A stretch of DNA of 64,000 nt from Flavobacterium hibisci (GCF_020026925.1 NZ_JAIQDW010000007.1:62001-126000), one strand, 5' to 3'; counted from the first letter of the stretch, positions 26,435-35,943 are shown. The notes: generated by a model from the letters alone, not told the origin. Numbers and translations are program-made.

Positions 26435-28654
26435 ATGACAGAAATAGATATTGAAAAAGAAAACAAAGCAATTGCACAAGAGTACAAAGAATTACTTCGA
26501 ATCAGTTACCAGACTTTAACACCTACCGATAAAAAACTAATTCGAAAAGCCTTTGACGTGGCTGTCGATGCGCATAAAGAACAAAGACGTAAATCTGGCG
26601 AGGCGTATATCTTTCATCCTATTGCAGTTGCGAAAATTGTAGCTTCCGAAATTGGTCTGGGAGCCACTTCTATTGCTGCGGCCTTATTGCATGATGTTGT
26701 CGAAGATACTCCTATTACGGTTGAAGATATTGAGCGTTTATTTAATCCAAAAGTAGCGCAATTAGTCGAAGGACTAACGAAGATTTCTATGGTTCAAAAG
26801 GATTTGAATGCCTCAATGCAGGCAGAGAATTTCCGCAAAATGATCCTGACCCTGAACGACGATGTACGGGTTATCCTGATCAAATTGGCGGATCGTTTGC
26901 ACAACATGCAGACCATGGATTCAATGGTGGAATACAAGCAGACCAAAATCGCTTCTGAAACTTTATACATTTATGCTCCTCTAGCCCATCGTTTAGGACT
27001 TTATAATATAAAAACCAAACTTGAAGATTTAGGCTTAAAATATACCGAACCTGCTGTTTACGAGGATATCGTAAGCAAGATAAGGGAAACGAAAGAAGAA
27101 CAGGACGCCTACATCAAAGACATTTCGGATGTTTTGAAAAAATCGCTTGATGCCGAGAATATTGACTACATTATAAAAGGGCGACCAAAATCTATTTATT
27201 CGATTCGCCGTAAAATGCGTGCCCAAAATGTAAGTTTTGACGAAGTTTACGACAAATTTGCACTGCGAATTGTCTATAAATGTGATTCTCATGAAGAAAA
27301 ATTTATTGCATGGAAAATCTATTCCATCGTAACAGATCATTACAGACCCAGCCCGAGTCGTTTACGTGACTGGATTTCATCTCCTAAATCAACGGGTTAC
27401 GAAGCCTTGCACATAACCGTTATGGGGCCTAAAGGCCGTTGGGTTGAAGTACAGGTGCGAAGTGAAAGAATGGATGAAATTGCCGAAAAAGGATATGCCG
27501 CACATTACAAATACAAAAACGGTGCATCTGAAGAAAGTGGCCTTGACATCTGGCTGAACCTGCTTCGTGAAGCCTTAGAAAACCCGGAAACCAATGCGGT
27601 TGATTTTGTAGAAGATTTTAAAATGAATCTTTATTCACAGGAAATCTTCGTTTTTACGCCAAAAGGAGAAATCAAATCACTGCCAAAAGGCGCAACTTCG
27701 CTTGATTTTGCTTTTAGCATCCACTCTGAAATCGGAATTAAAACCAGAGGAACACGTGTAAATGGACGTTTGGTTCCCTTAAACCACGAATTAAAAAGCG
27801 GCGATCAGGTTGAAGTCATTACTTCTCCTAATCAAAAACCAACGGTAAACTGGCTGGATTATGTAACGACTTCAAGAGCCAAAAACAAAATCAAAAATGT
27901 TCTTAATGAGAACACTAAAAAAATTGCCGAGGAAGGAAAAGAATTACTTACCCGAAAATTAAGACATTTAAAAGTAACGCTTAACGAGCAGGTTACAAAC
28001 GAATTAGTTAACTTTTTTAAATTAAAAACGAGTTTAGATTTATTTTATCGAGTTGGAATTGGCGCTATCGAAAATCAGCAGTTAAAAGATTATGCAGCGC
28101 AAAAGAGCAATACTTTTATCAATTTCTTTAAAAACAAAATCAAAAGAACGAAAGATACTGCTGCAGAAGATATCCATAAACCGGTAATCAGCAGCAATTA
28201 CGACATGCTGGTTTTTGGAACTGAGCATGACAAGCTGGATTATAAACTATCACAATGCTGCAATCCAATTCCGGGTGATGATGTTTTTGGATTTGTTACG
28301 ATAAACGAAGGAATCAAAGTACATAAAAAAGATTGTCCAAATGCCATTGGAATGCAGTCAAATTATGCGTATCGCATCATGAGCGCCAAATGGATTGACT
28401 CTTCTCAGGAAGAATTCAAAGCCATTATCAATATAACAGGAATGGATGTTTTGGGACTTACCAATCAGCTTACAAAAGTAATTTCCAACAATATGAGCGT
28501 AAATATTCAGAGTATTTCGCTTAGCACAGACGCCGGAATTTTCCATGGACAGGTGGCTGTAATTGTAAAAAACAATACTATACTGAAAAAAATGATTAGT
28601 GCTATTAAAAAAATCGATGGTGTTGACAAAGTGACCAGAGAATACAGAACCTAA
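26435..28654 (+). CDS. Bifunctional (p)ppGpp synthetase/hydrolase (RelA/SpoT family)
   Basis: 739 residues from the ATG at 26435; a TTG at 26420 would add five residues but the ATG gives the usual M-T-E-I-D-I-E-K start. HD hydrolase domain: H61 and H86-D87 with E90-D91. Synthetase domain: Y-D-K-F-A-L-R-I-V-Y and S-T-G-Y-E-A-L-H. A TGS domain (V-F-T-P-K-G-E-I-K-S-L-P-K-G-A-T) and a C-terminal ACT domain follow. Both catalytic centres look intact, so it should both make and degrade (p)ppGpp as the main Rel of the cell. A Fur-family gene and purA follow on the same strand. Confidence 0.94.
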   Translation: MTEIDIEKENKAIAQEYKELLRISYQTLTPTDKKLIRKAFDVAVDAHKEQRRKSGEAYIFHPIAVAKIVASEIGLGATSIAAALLHDVVEDTPITVEDIERLFNPKVAQLVEGLTKISMVQKDLNASMQAENFRKMILTLNDDVRVILIKLADRLHNMQTMDSMVEYKQTKIASETLYIYAPLAHRLGLYNIKTKLEDLGLKYTEPAVYEDIVSKIRETKEEQDAYIKDISDVLKKSLDAENIDYIIKGRPKSIYSIRRKMRAQNVSFDEVYDKFALRIVYKCDSHEEKFIAWKIYSIVTDHYRPSPSRLRDWISSPKSTGYEALHITVMGPKGRWVEVQVRSERMDEIAEKGYAAHYKYKNGASEESGLDIWLNLLREALENPETNAVDFVEDFKMNLYSQEIFVFTPKGEIKSLPKGATSLDFAFSIHSEIGIKTRGTRVNGRLVPLNHELKSGDQVEVITSPNQKPTVNWLDYVTTSRAKNKIKNVLNENTKKIAEEGKELLTRKLRHLKVTLNEQVTNELVNFFKLKTSLDLFYRVGIGAIENQQLKDYAAQKSNTFINFFKNKIKRTKDTAAEDIHKPVISSNYDMLVFGTEHDKLDYKLSQCCNPIPGDDVFGFVTINEGIKVHKKDCPNAIGMQSNYAYRIMSAKWIDSSQEEFKAIINITGMDVLGLTNQLTKVISNNMSVNIQSISLSTDAGIFHGQVAVIVKNNTILKKMISAIKKIDGVDKVTREYRT

Positions 28655-28728
28655 CTTTTTAACGAGTCTATAGGGGTTTTATAACGAAACTTTAAACCCG
28701 AAACTTTTATTGATTAAAAATAAAAAAT

Positions 28729-28736
28729 TATCTTTG
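28729..28736 (+). promoter_or_regulatory. -7 promoter element directly before the fur-like gene
   Basis: TATCTTTG is an exact TAnnTTTG match ending 6 bp before the ATG at 28743. In Bacteroidota transcription starts about 4 to 9 nt after this element, so the mRNA may begin at or next to the start codon. Confidence 0.55.
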
Positions 28737-28742
28737 CCGGAT

Positions 28743-29207
28743 ATGACACTCATTTCAACTGACAACACTAGAAATCAAGAAATTGTAAAAAATGTTTTTA
28801 CAATGTATCTTGAACAAAAAGGGCATCGCAAAACTCCTGAGCGTTATGCTATACTTCAGGAAATTTACGACAGCGAGGAACATTTTGATATAGAAAACCT
28901 ATATATCAAAATGAAAAACAAAAACTATCGTGTGAGCAGAGCTACATTATACAACACGATTGAGTTATTGTTAGACTGCGCATTGGTGAGAAAACATCAA
29001 TTTGGGCAAAATCAGGCTTACTACGAAAAATCATATTTTGACAAACAGCACGATCACATTATCATGACTGATTCGGGTGAGGTAATTGAATTTTGTGATC
29101 CAAGAATCCAGACCATCAAAAAAACAATCGAAGAAATATTTGATATTGAAATAACGAATCACTCACTTTATTTCTACGGAAACAAAAAGCAGAGTTCAAA
29201 TTCATAG
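28743..29207 (+). CDS. Fur family transcriptional regulator
   Basis: 154 residues from the ATG at 28743; an in-frame TTG at 28710 lies upstream of a promoter element and is rejected. The winged-helix segment [14 protein letters not shown] and [14 protein letters not shown] matches Fur proteins, as does the [15 protein letters not shown] regulatory metal region. The C-terminal C-x-x-C zinc pair of classical Fur is absent, as in many Bacteroidota members. It may sense Fe, Zn or peroxide; which one cannot be told. It lies between rel and purA on the same strand. Confidence 0.88.
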   Translation: MTLISTDNTRNQEIVKNVFTMYLEQKGHRKTPERYAILQEIYDSEEHFDIENLYIKMKNKNYRVSRATLYNTIELLLDCALVRKHQFGQNQAYYEKSYFDKQHDHIIMTDSGEVIEFCDPRIQTIKKTIEEIFDIEITNHSLYFYGNKKQSSNS

Positions 29208-29302
29208 TCTGTTAAGACTTTTCAAAAAACTAAAAAAAAAGAAAAATTAACTACATAATCAGTAGGACAGCTTAGATTGTCCCAACGCAAATTAAAAACA
29301 GA

Positions 29303-30574
29303 ATGACCGTAGATTTATTACTAGGATTACAATGGGGAGACGAAGGTAAAGGAAAAATTGTTGACGTACTTACCTCAAATTATGATATTATTGCACGTTT
29401 TCAGGGAGGACCAAATGCAGGACATACATTAGAATTTGACGGAATTAAACACGTGCTTAGAACCATTCCTTCCGGAATTTTTCATAAAAATTCAGTAAAT
29501 ATCATCGGAAATGGGGTTGTTATTGATCCAGTAGTTTTCCAAAAAGAAATTGAAGGTTTAGAGAAATTCAACCTTGATATCAAAAGCAAATTGATCATTT
29601 CAAGAAAAGCACACTTAATTTTACCAACTCACCGTTTGCTTGATGCAGCTTCTGAAGCTTCAAAAGGAAAAGCAAAAATTGGTTCTACTCTTAAAGGAAT
29701 TGGACCAACTTACATGGACAAAACCGGTAGAAACGGTTTGCGTGTTGGAGATATTGAATTAGAAGATTTCAAAGAGCGTTACAGAGCTTTAGCGGACAAA
29801 CATGAGGCAATGATTGCTTTTTATGATGTTGCTATTCAATATAATTTAGCTGAATTAGAAAAAGAATTCTTTGAAGCTATTGAAGAATTAAAGAAATTAG
29901 ATTTCATTGACAGTGAAGAATACATGCACCAGGCTCAAAAAGCAGGAAAATCTATTCTTTGCGAAGGTGCTCAGGGATCTTTATTAGATGTTGATTTCGG
30001 AACTTATCCTTTCGTGACCTCTTCTAATACTACTGCTGCCGGAGCTTGTACAGGTTTAGGAATTGCTCCTAACAAAATCAAAGAGGTTTACGGAATTTTC
30101 AAAGCTTACGTTACACGTGTAGGCAGCGGGCCTTTCCCAACTGAACTTTTTGACGAAGTGGGCGCTACAATGGCAAGAGTGGGTAACGAATTTGGTTCTG
30201 TAACCGGAAGACAAAGACGTTGCGGATGGTTAGACTTAGTAGCTTTGAAATATGCTGTACAGGTAAATGGAGTTACGCAATTAATGATGATGAAAGGTGA
30301 CGTTCTTTCAGGATTCGAAACTTTAAAAGTTTGTACAGAATACAACTACAAAGGACAAAATATTTCTCACTTCCCGTACAACATCGAACCAGAAAATGTG
30401 ACTCCGGTTTATAAAGAATTTAAAGGCTGGAAACAAGATTTAACAGGATTGACTACTTATGATCAATTACCAATTGAGCTAAAAGAATATATTGAGTTTA
30501 TTGAAAAAGAAATCGAAGTGCCAATCAAAATTGTATCAGTTGGACCAGACAGAAAACAAACAATAACAAAATAA
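29303..30574 (+). CDS. purA: Adenylosuccinate synthase
   Basis: 423 residues, a normal length. The N-terminal G-L-Q-W-G-D-E-G-K-G-K-I-V-D is the GTP/IMP-binding signature; G-P-N-A-G-H-T and G-S-T-L-K-G-I-G-P-T-Y are also present, and G-S-V-T-G-R-Q-R-R-C-G-W-L-D is the classic second motif. It catalyses GTP-dependent condensation of IMP with aspartate, the first step from IMP to AMP. A short inverted repeat GGACA-N8-TGTCC (29265-29282) lies in the leader. A strong terminator follows. Confidence 0.97.
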   Translation: MTVDLLLGLQWGDEGKGKIVDVLTSNYDIIARFQGGPNAGHTLEFDGIKHVLRTIPSGIFHKNSVNIIGNGVVIDPVVFQKEIEGLEKFNLDIKSKLIISRKAHLILPTHRLLDAASEASKGKAKIGSTLKGIGPTYMDKTGRNGLRVGDIELEDFKERYRALADKHEAMIAFYDVAIQYNLAELEKEFFEAIEELKKLDFIDSEEYMHQAQKAGKSILCEGAQGSLLDVDFGTYPFVTSSNTTAAGACTGLGIAPNKIKEVYGIFKAYVTRVGSGPFPTELFDEVGATMARVGNEFGSVTGRQRRCGWLDLVALKYAVQVNGVTQLMMMKGDVLSGFETLKVCTEYNYKGQNISHFPYNIEPENVTPVYKEFKGWKQDLTGLTTYDQLPIELKEYIEFIEKEIEVPIKIVSVGPDRKQTITK

Positions 30575-30583
30575 TACACTTTA

Positions 30584-30614
30584 AACGCTCTGATAATCAG
30601 AGCGTTTTTTTTTT
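30584..30614 (+). terminator. Intrinsic terminator after purA
   Basis: AACGCTCTGA (30584-30593) pairs perfectly with TCAGAGCGTT (30597-30606) around TAA, followed by eight more Ts. Confidence 0.92.
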
Positions 30615-30626
30615 GATATAGAAATT

Positions 30627-31211
30627 ATGAGAAAAAATCCGGAAATAGAAGTAACAGAAACCAAATTATTATCTGACAACTGGTATGTATTAAACAAGGT
30701 TACTTTTAATTATAAAAAAGAAAATCAGCCTGTAGAATCACACATTCGTGAAGTATACGACCGAGGTAATGGGGCTGGAATATTGTTGTACAACTCATCT
30801 AAAAAAACAGTTATCCTTACAAGACAGTTTCGCTTGCCAACTTATCTTAACGGAAATAAAACCGGAATGATGATTGAGGTCTGTGCAGGACTTTTAGATA
30901 AAGACAATGCTGAAGAAGCCATAATTCGTGAAACAGAGGAAGAAACAGGCTATCGTTTAAGCAAAGTTCAAAAAGTTATTGAAACGTATATGTCCCCGGG
31001 ATCTGTAACAGAAATTTTATACCTTTTTGTCGGCGAGTACAATGAAAGTATGAAAGTAAGTGAAGGTGGCGGACTGGATGCTGAACAGGAAAACATAGAA
31101 GTCTTAGAATTTACTTTTGATGAAGCTTATACAATGATTGAGTCTGGAGAGATTACTGATGCCAAAACTATTATGCTGCTGCAATATGCTAAAATAAAAG
31201 AGTTGATTTAA
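30627..31211 (+). CDS. Nudix hydrolase, NudK-like (GDP-mannose pyrophosphatase family)
   Basis: 194 residues. The Nudix box reads A-G-L-L-D-K-D-N-A-E-E-A-I-I-R-E-T-E-E-E-T-G-Y, with an Asp where the general consensus has the first Glu, as in NudK. The flanking R-Q-F-R-L-P-T-Y and S-P-G-S-V-T-E motifs are also those of NudK/ADP-sugar pyrophosphatases. It should hydrolyse a nucleotide sugar such as GDP-mannose. It has its own unit between two terminators. Confidence 0.88.
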   Translation: MRKNPEIEVTETKLLSDNWYVLNKVTFNYKKENQPVESHIREVYDRGNGAGILLYNSSKKTVILTRQFRLPTYLNGNKTGMMIEVCAGLLDKDNAEEAIIRETEEETGYRLSKVQKVIETYMSPGSVTEILYLFVGEYNESMKVSEGGGLDAEQENIEVLEFTFDEAYTMIESGEITDAKTIMLLQYAKIKELI

Positions 31212-31293
31212 GATTTTTTTTTGTTTAGTTTTTAATAATTTCATCAAACGTAAACTAAATAAAATCATTTAAAAACTTGAAAACTTATACAAA

Positions 31294-31339
31294 AGCAGTC
31301 CTATTCATTTTATAATGATGAAGTAGGATTGCTTTTTTT
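31294..31339 (+). terminator. Intrinsic terminator after the Nudix gene
   Basis: AGCAGTCCTATTCAT pairs with ATGAAGTAGGATTGCT (few mismatches), followed by seven Ts (31333-31339). It lies about 80 bp after the stop codon. The rest of 31212-31487 shows no gene. Confidence 0.8.
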
Positions 31340-31487
31340 AATATTTATAAACATCCCATCATAGACACTGACTGACTAATACGCATTCTAAGTTCATAAT
31401 GAAAATCCAATAAATAATCATAAAAATTCTATAACGTCAGCTGCGGCTAAAAAATAGAACTTTACCATAATCAAAAACACCAATATT

Positions 31488-32375
31488 ATGAAGAAGTTAT
31501 ATTACATCGCAAATGCACTACTTTTACTGATTTTAGCTTTAATGGTTTCATGCAAAAAAAGCGACACTATTACGATAGCTGAAAATAAAAAATCTAAGAA
31601 AACTGTTGAATATAAAAAACCAGAATCAACTGTTTCCTATCAGTTTACCAAATCTAAAGAATGGCTGAAAGCCAATGAAGCCGACAGTGTTAAAATGAAT
31701 ATTATCTATGCTCTGAACAGAACTGATAAAGCAAACCTTAAAAAACTGGATTCACTTATCGTTCCATCAGATTTCAGTGGTGATTTGGTTTATTACCTTC
31801 CATTTCCTTTACATGTAAATGCCTTAGAGGGTGTTTCAAAAATCATTATCTTCTCTTATCCCACGCAAACTTTTGCTGCTTATGAAAATGGTGAATTAGT
31901 TCGAACAGGCCCAACTAACATGGGAAGAAAGGCAGACCAAACTCCTACAGGTTTGTTTTTTACCAACTGGAAAGCAGAAAAAACAACCAGTACTTTTAAT
32001 GACGAATGGGAACTTAAATGGAATTTCAACATTGAAAACAAACTGGGAGTTGGTTTTCATCAGTATGAATTGCCTGGATATCCTGCTTCACATTCCTGTT
32101 TGCGTTTATTAGAAAAAGACGCTAAATATCTTTATAAATTCGCAGATGAATGGATATTGAAAGACAAAGAGAACGTAAAAGTGAAAGGAACTCCTGTAAT
32201 TGTTTTTGGAAGTTATGATTTTGACGGATCTAAACCATGGTTTCAGTTAACAACTGATCCTAAAGCGTTAAATATTTCTGAAGCTGAAATTGAAAAGCAG
32301 ACAAAACCTTTTATTCAGCAAATTTTAGAAAATCAAACTTTAAGAGAAACGGAAAAAAATACGGCTTCGCTGTAG
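31488..32375 (+). CDS. L,D-transpeptidase (YkuD) family lipoprotein
   Basis: 295 residues. The signal peptide ends in A-L-M-V-S-C (Cys near residue 22), a lipobox, so it is probably a lipoprotein. The YkuD domain spans about residues 110-240: I-I-I-F-S-Y-P-T-Q-T, then R-T-G-P-T-N-M-G, then G-F-H-Q-Y-E-L-P-G-Y-P-A-S-H-S-C-L-R-L. The usual S-H-G-C catalytic motif is S-H-S-C here, with the nucleophilic Cys kept. It should cross-link or anchor proteins on peptidoglycan in the periplasm. The target is unknown. Confidence 0.85.
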   Translation: MKKLYYIANALLLLILALMVSCKKSDTITIAENKKSKKTVEYKKPESTVSYQFTKSKEWLKANEADSVKMNIIYALNRTDKANLKKLDSLIVPSDFSGDLVYYLPFPLHVNALEGVSKIIIFSYPTQTFAAYENGELVRTGPTNMGRKADQTPTGLFFTNWKAEKTTSTFNDEWELKWNFNIENKLGVGFHQYELPGYPASHSCLRLLEKDAKYLYKFADEWILKDKENVKVKGTPVIVFGSYDFDGSKPWFQLTTDPKALNISEAEIEKQTKPFIQQILENQTLRETEKNTASL

Positions 32376-32468
32376 ATTTTTTCTAAATATATCGCTATTA
32401 ATTTATTATTTTCGTAGAACAATTCTCTTTGAAACGGAGCCTTGAAATGAAATTAAAATAAATATTTA

Positions 32469-32969
32469 ATGTTAAAAAAATTAATTCTACTATTCCTGCT
32501 GTCCTGCCTTTTTACAATGGGACAGAGTAAAAAAAACTCAAAATTAGATTCTTACATCAGCCGAAAAGGAATTTATGAAATTAAATACAATCCCGAAAAT
32601 TGGGTCCGAACAGAATCGTCAGATTGGGATGTAGAATTTCATGACAAATACAATTTGGTGAATGTCTATTTTATCGAATATGATTATTTCATTACAGATA
32701 AAAAGCTAAAAAGTACTATTGAGGATGAATATAAAGAATTTGGTAAAATCAAAAATCTTAAGATCTCTAAAAAGAAGATAAATGATTTAATGGTAAATTA
32801 CTTTGAATGTGAATTAGATTACAATGACATATTATATAAATATCAGGGCTTCATTTATAACGGAAAAGGTGGTTCTATACAAATGCAGTATGGAGCTCAG
32901 GCAGAAGCGATAGAACAAAATCAGAATATCATTGACGAACTTAATAATGGGATTTCAATTATTAACTAA
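32469..32969 (+). CDS. Hypothetical secreted protein
   Basis: 166 residues, not recognised. The signal peptide ends near F-T-M-G-Q (residue 19). The mature part is rich in Lys, Asp and aromatic residues with alternating strands (Y-E-I-K-Y-N-P-E-N-W, E-F-H-D-K-Y-N-L-V-N-V-Y-F-I-E-Y-D-Y), similar in outline to the PsbP-like/MOG1 fold seen in small bacterial exported proteins. The fold guess is weak. A terminator shared with guaB follows. Confidence 0.6.
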   Translation: MLKKLILLFLLSCLFTMGQSKKNSKLDSYISRKGIYEIKYNPENWVRTESSDWDVEFHDKYNLVNVYFIEYDYFITDKKLKSTIEDEYKEFGKIKNLKISKKKINDLMVNYFECELDYNDILYKYQGFIYNGKGGSIQMQYGAQAEAIEQNQNIIDELNNGISIIN

Positions 32970-32976
32970 ATAAAAC

Positions 32977-33013
32977 AAGGCGTAAGAAAATTGAAAATCT
33001 TACGCCTTTTTTA
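32977..33013. terminator. Bidirectional terminator between the secreted protein gene and guaB
   Basis: AAGGCGTAAGA (32977-32987) pairs perfectly with TCTTACGCCTT (32998-33008), followed by a T-run. Confidence 0.88.
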
Positions 33014-33029
33014 TATCATAAAAACTAAA

Positions 33030-34502
33030 TTATCTGGAATAATTTGGAGCTTCTTTTGTAATGGTTACGTTGTGTGGATGACTTTCATTAATCCCGCTTG
33101 AAGTGATTCTGACAAAACGTCCAGATTCCTGTAAAGTCGGAATATCTTTAGAACCGCAGTATCCCATTCCGGCACGAAGACCTCCAATAAACTGGAGCAT
33201 ACTTTCGTTTAATTCTCCTTTGTACGGAACACGACCTACAATTCCTTCAGGAACTAATTTTTTAACATCATCTTCAACATCCTGGAAATATCGGTCTTTA
33301 GATCCCGTTTGCATCGCTTCAACAGAACCCATTCCGCGGTATGATTTGAATTTTCTTCCTTCAAAAATGATTGTTTCTCCCGGAGATTCTTTTGTCCCTG
33401 CCAGTAATGATCCTAACATTACACAGTCAGCACCGGCAGCGATAGCTTTAGGAATATCTCCTGTATAACGGATTCCACCATCTGCAATAACCGGAACTCC
33501 AGTTCCTTTAATAGCGGCAGCTACTTCAAGAACTGCTGAAAACTGTGGGAAACCAACACCTGCAACAATACGGGTTGTACAAATAGAACCAGGTCCGATT
33601 CCTACTTTTACACCATCTGCACCATTTTCTACTAAATATTTAGCTGCTTCGGGAGTTGCAATGTTTCCAACAATAACATCTATTTGCGGGAATTTTGATT
33701 TTACTTCTTTTAATACGTTTACGACACCTTCGGTATGTCCGTGAGCTGTATCAATAATGATAGCATCTACACCAGCTGCAACTAATGCTCCTGCTCTTTC
33801 TACAGCATCACCCGTAACTCCAATGGCAGCAGCAACTCTCAACCGACCAAATGTATCCTTATTTGCAATTGGCTTTTGCGTCAGTTTTGTTATATCTCTA
33901 AAGGTAATTAAACCCACTAATTCGTTTTTAGCATTTACAACCGGCAATTTTTCGATTTTATGCCCCTGCAAAACAACCTCAGCCTGTTCTAATGAAGTAC
34001 CTTCGGCAACAGTAACAAGATTAGTACTTGTCATAACCTCTTCGATAGGTCTTGAGCTGTTTTTTTCGAAACGCAAGTCGCGGTTGGTAACGATTCCTTT
34101 TAGGATTCTGTTTTCATCAACGATTGGAATACCTCCAATTCCGAATTCTTTCATGGCAGCTTTTGCATCTGCAATTGTTGAATTCATTGGCAATGTTACC
34201 GGGTCTAAGATCATTCCTGCCTCAGCACGCTTCACTTTTCTAACCTTAGCAGCTTGCTGCTCAATGGTCATATTTTTATGCAAAACTCCAATTCCGCCCT
34301 CCTGCGCCATAGCGATTGCCATTGCACTTTCAGTCACTGTATCCATAGCAGCAGATACGATTGGAACGTTTAATGTGATATTTCTTGAAAATTTTGATTT
34401 GATACTCACTTCGCGTGGAAGCACATTAGAGTAGTTTGGTACTAATAGTACATCATCGTAAGTTAAACCTTCGCCGATGATCTTAGAGTTGTGTGCTATC
34501 AT
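33030..34502 (-). CDS. guaB: Inosine-5'-monophosphate dehydrogenase
   Basis: 490 residues, the usual length. A TIM barrel is interrupted by two CBS domains (about residues 95-210; E-E-V-M-T and I-V-T-N-R-D-L-R-F segments). The catalytic Cys lies in [11 protein letters not shown] and the IMP-binding stretch D-G-G-I-R-Y-T-G-D follows, with G-M-G-S-V-E-A-M on the flap side. It oxidises IMP to XMP, the committed step to GMP, so it competes for the same substrate as the purA product encoded 3 kb away. Confidence 0.97.
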   Translation of the reverse strand: MIAHNSKIIGEGLTYDDVLLVPNYSNVLPREVSIKSKFSRNITLNVPIVSAAMDTVTESAMAIAMAQEGGIGVLHKNMTIEQQAAKVRKVKRAEAGMILDPVTLPMNSTIADAKAAMKEFGIGGIPIVDENRILKGIVTNRDLRFEKNSSRPIEEVMTSTNLVTVAEGTSLEQAEVVLQGHKIEKLPVVNAKNELVGLITFRDITKLTQKPIANKDTFGRLRVAAAIGVTGDAVERAGALVAAGVDAIIIDTAHGHTEGVVNVLKEVKSKFPQIDVIVGNIATPEAAKYLVENGADGVKVGIGPGSICTTRIVAGVGFPQFSAVLEVAAAIKGTGVPVIADGGIRYTGDIPKAIAAGADCVMLGSLLAGTKESPGETIIFEGRKFKSYRGMGSVEAMQTGSKDRYFQDVEDDVKKLVPEGIVGRVPYKGELNESMLQFIGGLRAGMGYCGSKDIPTLQESGRFVRITSSGINESHPHNVTITKEAPNYSR

Positions 34503-34528
34503 GTTGCAATTTCTAGTTGAATTGCGTG

Positions 34529-34536
34529 CAAATATA
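34529..34536 (-). promoter_or_regulatory. -7 promoter element for guaB
   Basis: Leftward reading gives TATATTTG, an exact TAnnTTTG, 26 bp before the ATG. Confidence 0.5.
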
Positions 34537-34614
34537 GTGAAAAAATTAGAAACTTGTTCATTAACTTATTCAGATTTTTTTTTGACTCTAAAAGAAATCG
34601 CTGTTCTGATACCT

Positions 34615-34700
34615 CAGCCCGGATCAAAATGAAAAGCCACGAAAAGTAGAAACACATTTTTTCCCGAGTGCTTGTAATGGAGAGCCGGAATAGCTGCTTG
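34615..34700. repeat. Dispersed repeat, copy 2 (diverged)
   Basis: It shares with the element at 26222-26301 the ordered segments AGCCC-GAT, AATGAAAA-CC, TTGTAATG and GGAATAGCT-CTT, with a different middle. It occupies much of the 295-bp gap between guaB and the HMG-CoA lyase gene, where no gene is seen. Confidence 0.6.
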
Positions 34701-34797
34701 ATAAATTTGAAATTTCAATAGCAAAATTTCTATGTCAGGTAAAATTCTAAAGTAAAAAATTTAATCTTCTAATAGATTATTGGGAATAAAATACTAT

Positions 34798-35664
34798 TTA
34801 ATGGAATTTACCAAATAACTTTGAAGCTTCGTTATAGGCACTTTCAAAACTTAAGGAATTTAAACCGGTAATTTTTTTATTGGCTGTAAAATAAGAAATA
34901 AGTTTTTCAGTTGGCATATTTCCGGTAAGTTTATCCGTTGCCATCGGGCATCCGCCAAATCCCTGAATAGCACCGTCAAAACGCGTACAGCCTGCTTTGT
35001 GTGCAGCATCTATTTTTTCGAACCAGCTGCCTGGCGTTGTATGCAGGTGTGCACCAAACTCTATTTGAGGGTACTTCGGGATTAAATGTGAAAAAAGATA
35101 AGTAATCACTTCCGGCGTTGAGCTTCCAACGGTATCTGAAAGCGACAGGATTTTCACCCCCATTTTAGCTAATTTTTCTGTCCACTCTCCTACGATTTCA
35201 ACATTCCAGGGGTCTCCATAAGGATTTCCAAAACCCATAGAAAGATAGGTTACAACTTCTTTATTTTTTTTGTCTGCGATTTCAAGAATCTCTTCGAGAG
35301 TAACCAAAGACTGTGAAATGGTTTTATGCGTATTTCGCATTTGGAAGTTTTCAGAAATCGAAAAAGGAAACCCTAAATATTGAATAGCTTCATATCCTGA
35401 GGCTGTTTCCGCACCTTGCGTATTCGCTATAATCGACAAAAGTTTACTTGTTGTCTGAGATAAATCAAGTTGTGATAAAACCTCTGCTGTATCCTGCATT
35501 TGCGGAATGGCTTTGGGCGATACAAAACTTCCAAAATCTATCGTATCAAAACCTACCCTCAATAAAGCTTGTATGTAGGAAACCTTATTTTTAACTGGAA
35601 TAAAGGTTTTGATACCTTGCATGGCATCGCGTGGACATTCAATGATTTTGATTTCTTTATTCAA
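34798..35664 (-). CDS. Hydroxymethylglutaryl-CoA lyase
   Basis: 288 residues, a DRE-TIM metallolyase. The metal site near the N-terminus is E-C-P-R-D-A-M-Q-G (E-V-G-P-R-D in many relatives). G-A-H-L-H-T-T-P-G supplies two His ligands, and the G-F-G-G-C-P-M-A-T-D-K-L-T-G-N motif carries the catalytic Cys characteristic of HMG-CoA lyase. It cleaves HMG-CoA to acetoacetate and acetyl-CoA in leucine degradation. It stands alone on its strand. The window also encodes a leucine-type dehydrogenase at 42849-43955, which fits leucine catabolism. Confidence 0.9.
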   Translation of the reverse strand: MNKEIKIIECPRDAMQGIKTFIPVKNKVSYIQALLRVGFDTIDFGSFVSPKAIPQMQDTAEVLSQLDLSQTTSKLLSIIANTQGAETASGYEAIQYLGFPFSISENFQMRNTHKTISQSLVTLEEILEIADKKNKEVVTYLSMGFGNPYGDPWNVEIVGEWTEKLAKMGVKILSLSDTVGSSTPEVITYLFSHLIPKYPQIEFGAHLHTTPGSWFEKIDAAHKAGCTRFDGAIQGFGGCPMATDKLTGNMPTEKLISYFTANKKITGLNSLSFESAYNEASKLFGKFH

Positions 35665-35880
35665 AACTTATTCTTTTGTAAAGGCTAAGTTAGTTTGTTT
35701 TTTAAAGAAATAAAAATTAACTCTTCGCTGAATTATTTTTTGAGGAATACAATTAATATAAGTCCTTTATCTTATCAGAAACAAAATCAAATTCATCGCT
35801 TTTAATTCATTAAACACTAAACTATTATTCAAAATGGTAAATGTTTTTAATATAATACCTAAATCCGTAATAACACACAA

Positions 35881-35929
35881 TATTACCAAAAAACGTAATA
35901 AAACTATTTATTACCAAAAAACGTAATAA
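35881..35929. promoter_or_regulatory. Two identical palindromic operator-like repeats upstream of satD
   Basis: The 21-bp block TATTACC-A6-CGTAATAA occurs at 35881-35901 and again at 35909-35929, identical and 28 bp apart. Each contains ATTAC-N8-GTAAT. The second copy ends 14 bp before the -7 element, so a bound protein would block the promoter. A further half-site GTAAT lies at about 35867-35871. Confidence 0.75.
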
Positions 35930-35943
35930 TTAAAAACAATACT

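Noticed and set aside
28710..28742. TTG start that lengthens the Fur-like protein by 11 residues
   Set aside because: This stretch contains the -7 promoter element and would not be in the mRNA.
31340..31487. Possible riboswitch before the L,D-transpeptidase gene
   Set aside because: No stable stem-loop set or known riboswitch core was seen after the terminator.
33757..34434. Open frame of 225 codons on the plus strand inside guaB
   Set aside because: It is antisense to a clear IMP dehydrogenase, has no recognisable motif and no ribosome-binding or promoter context.
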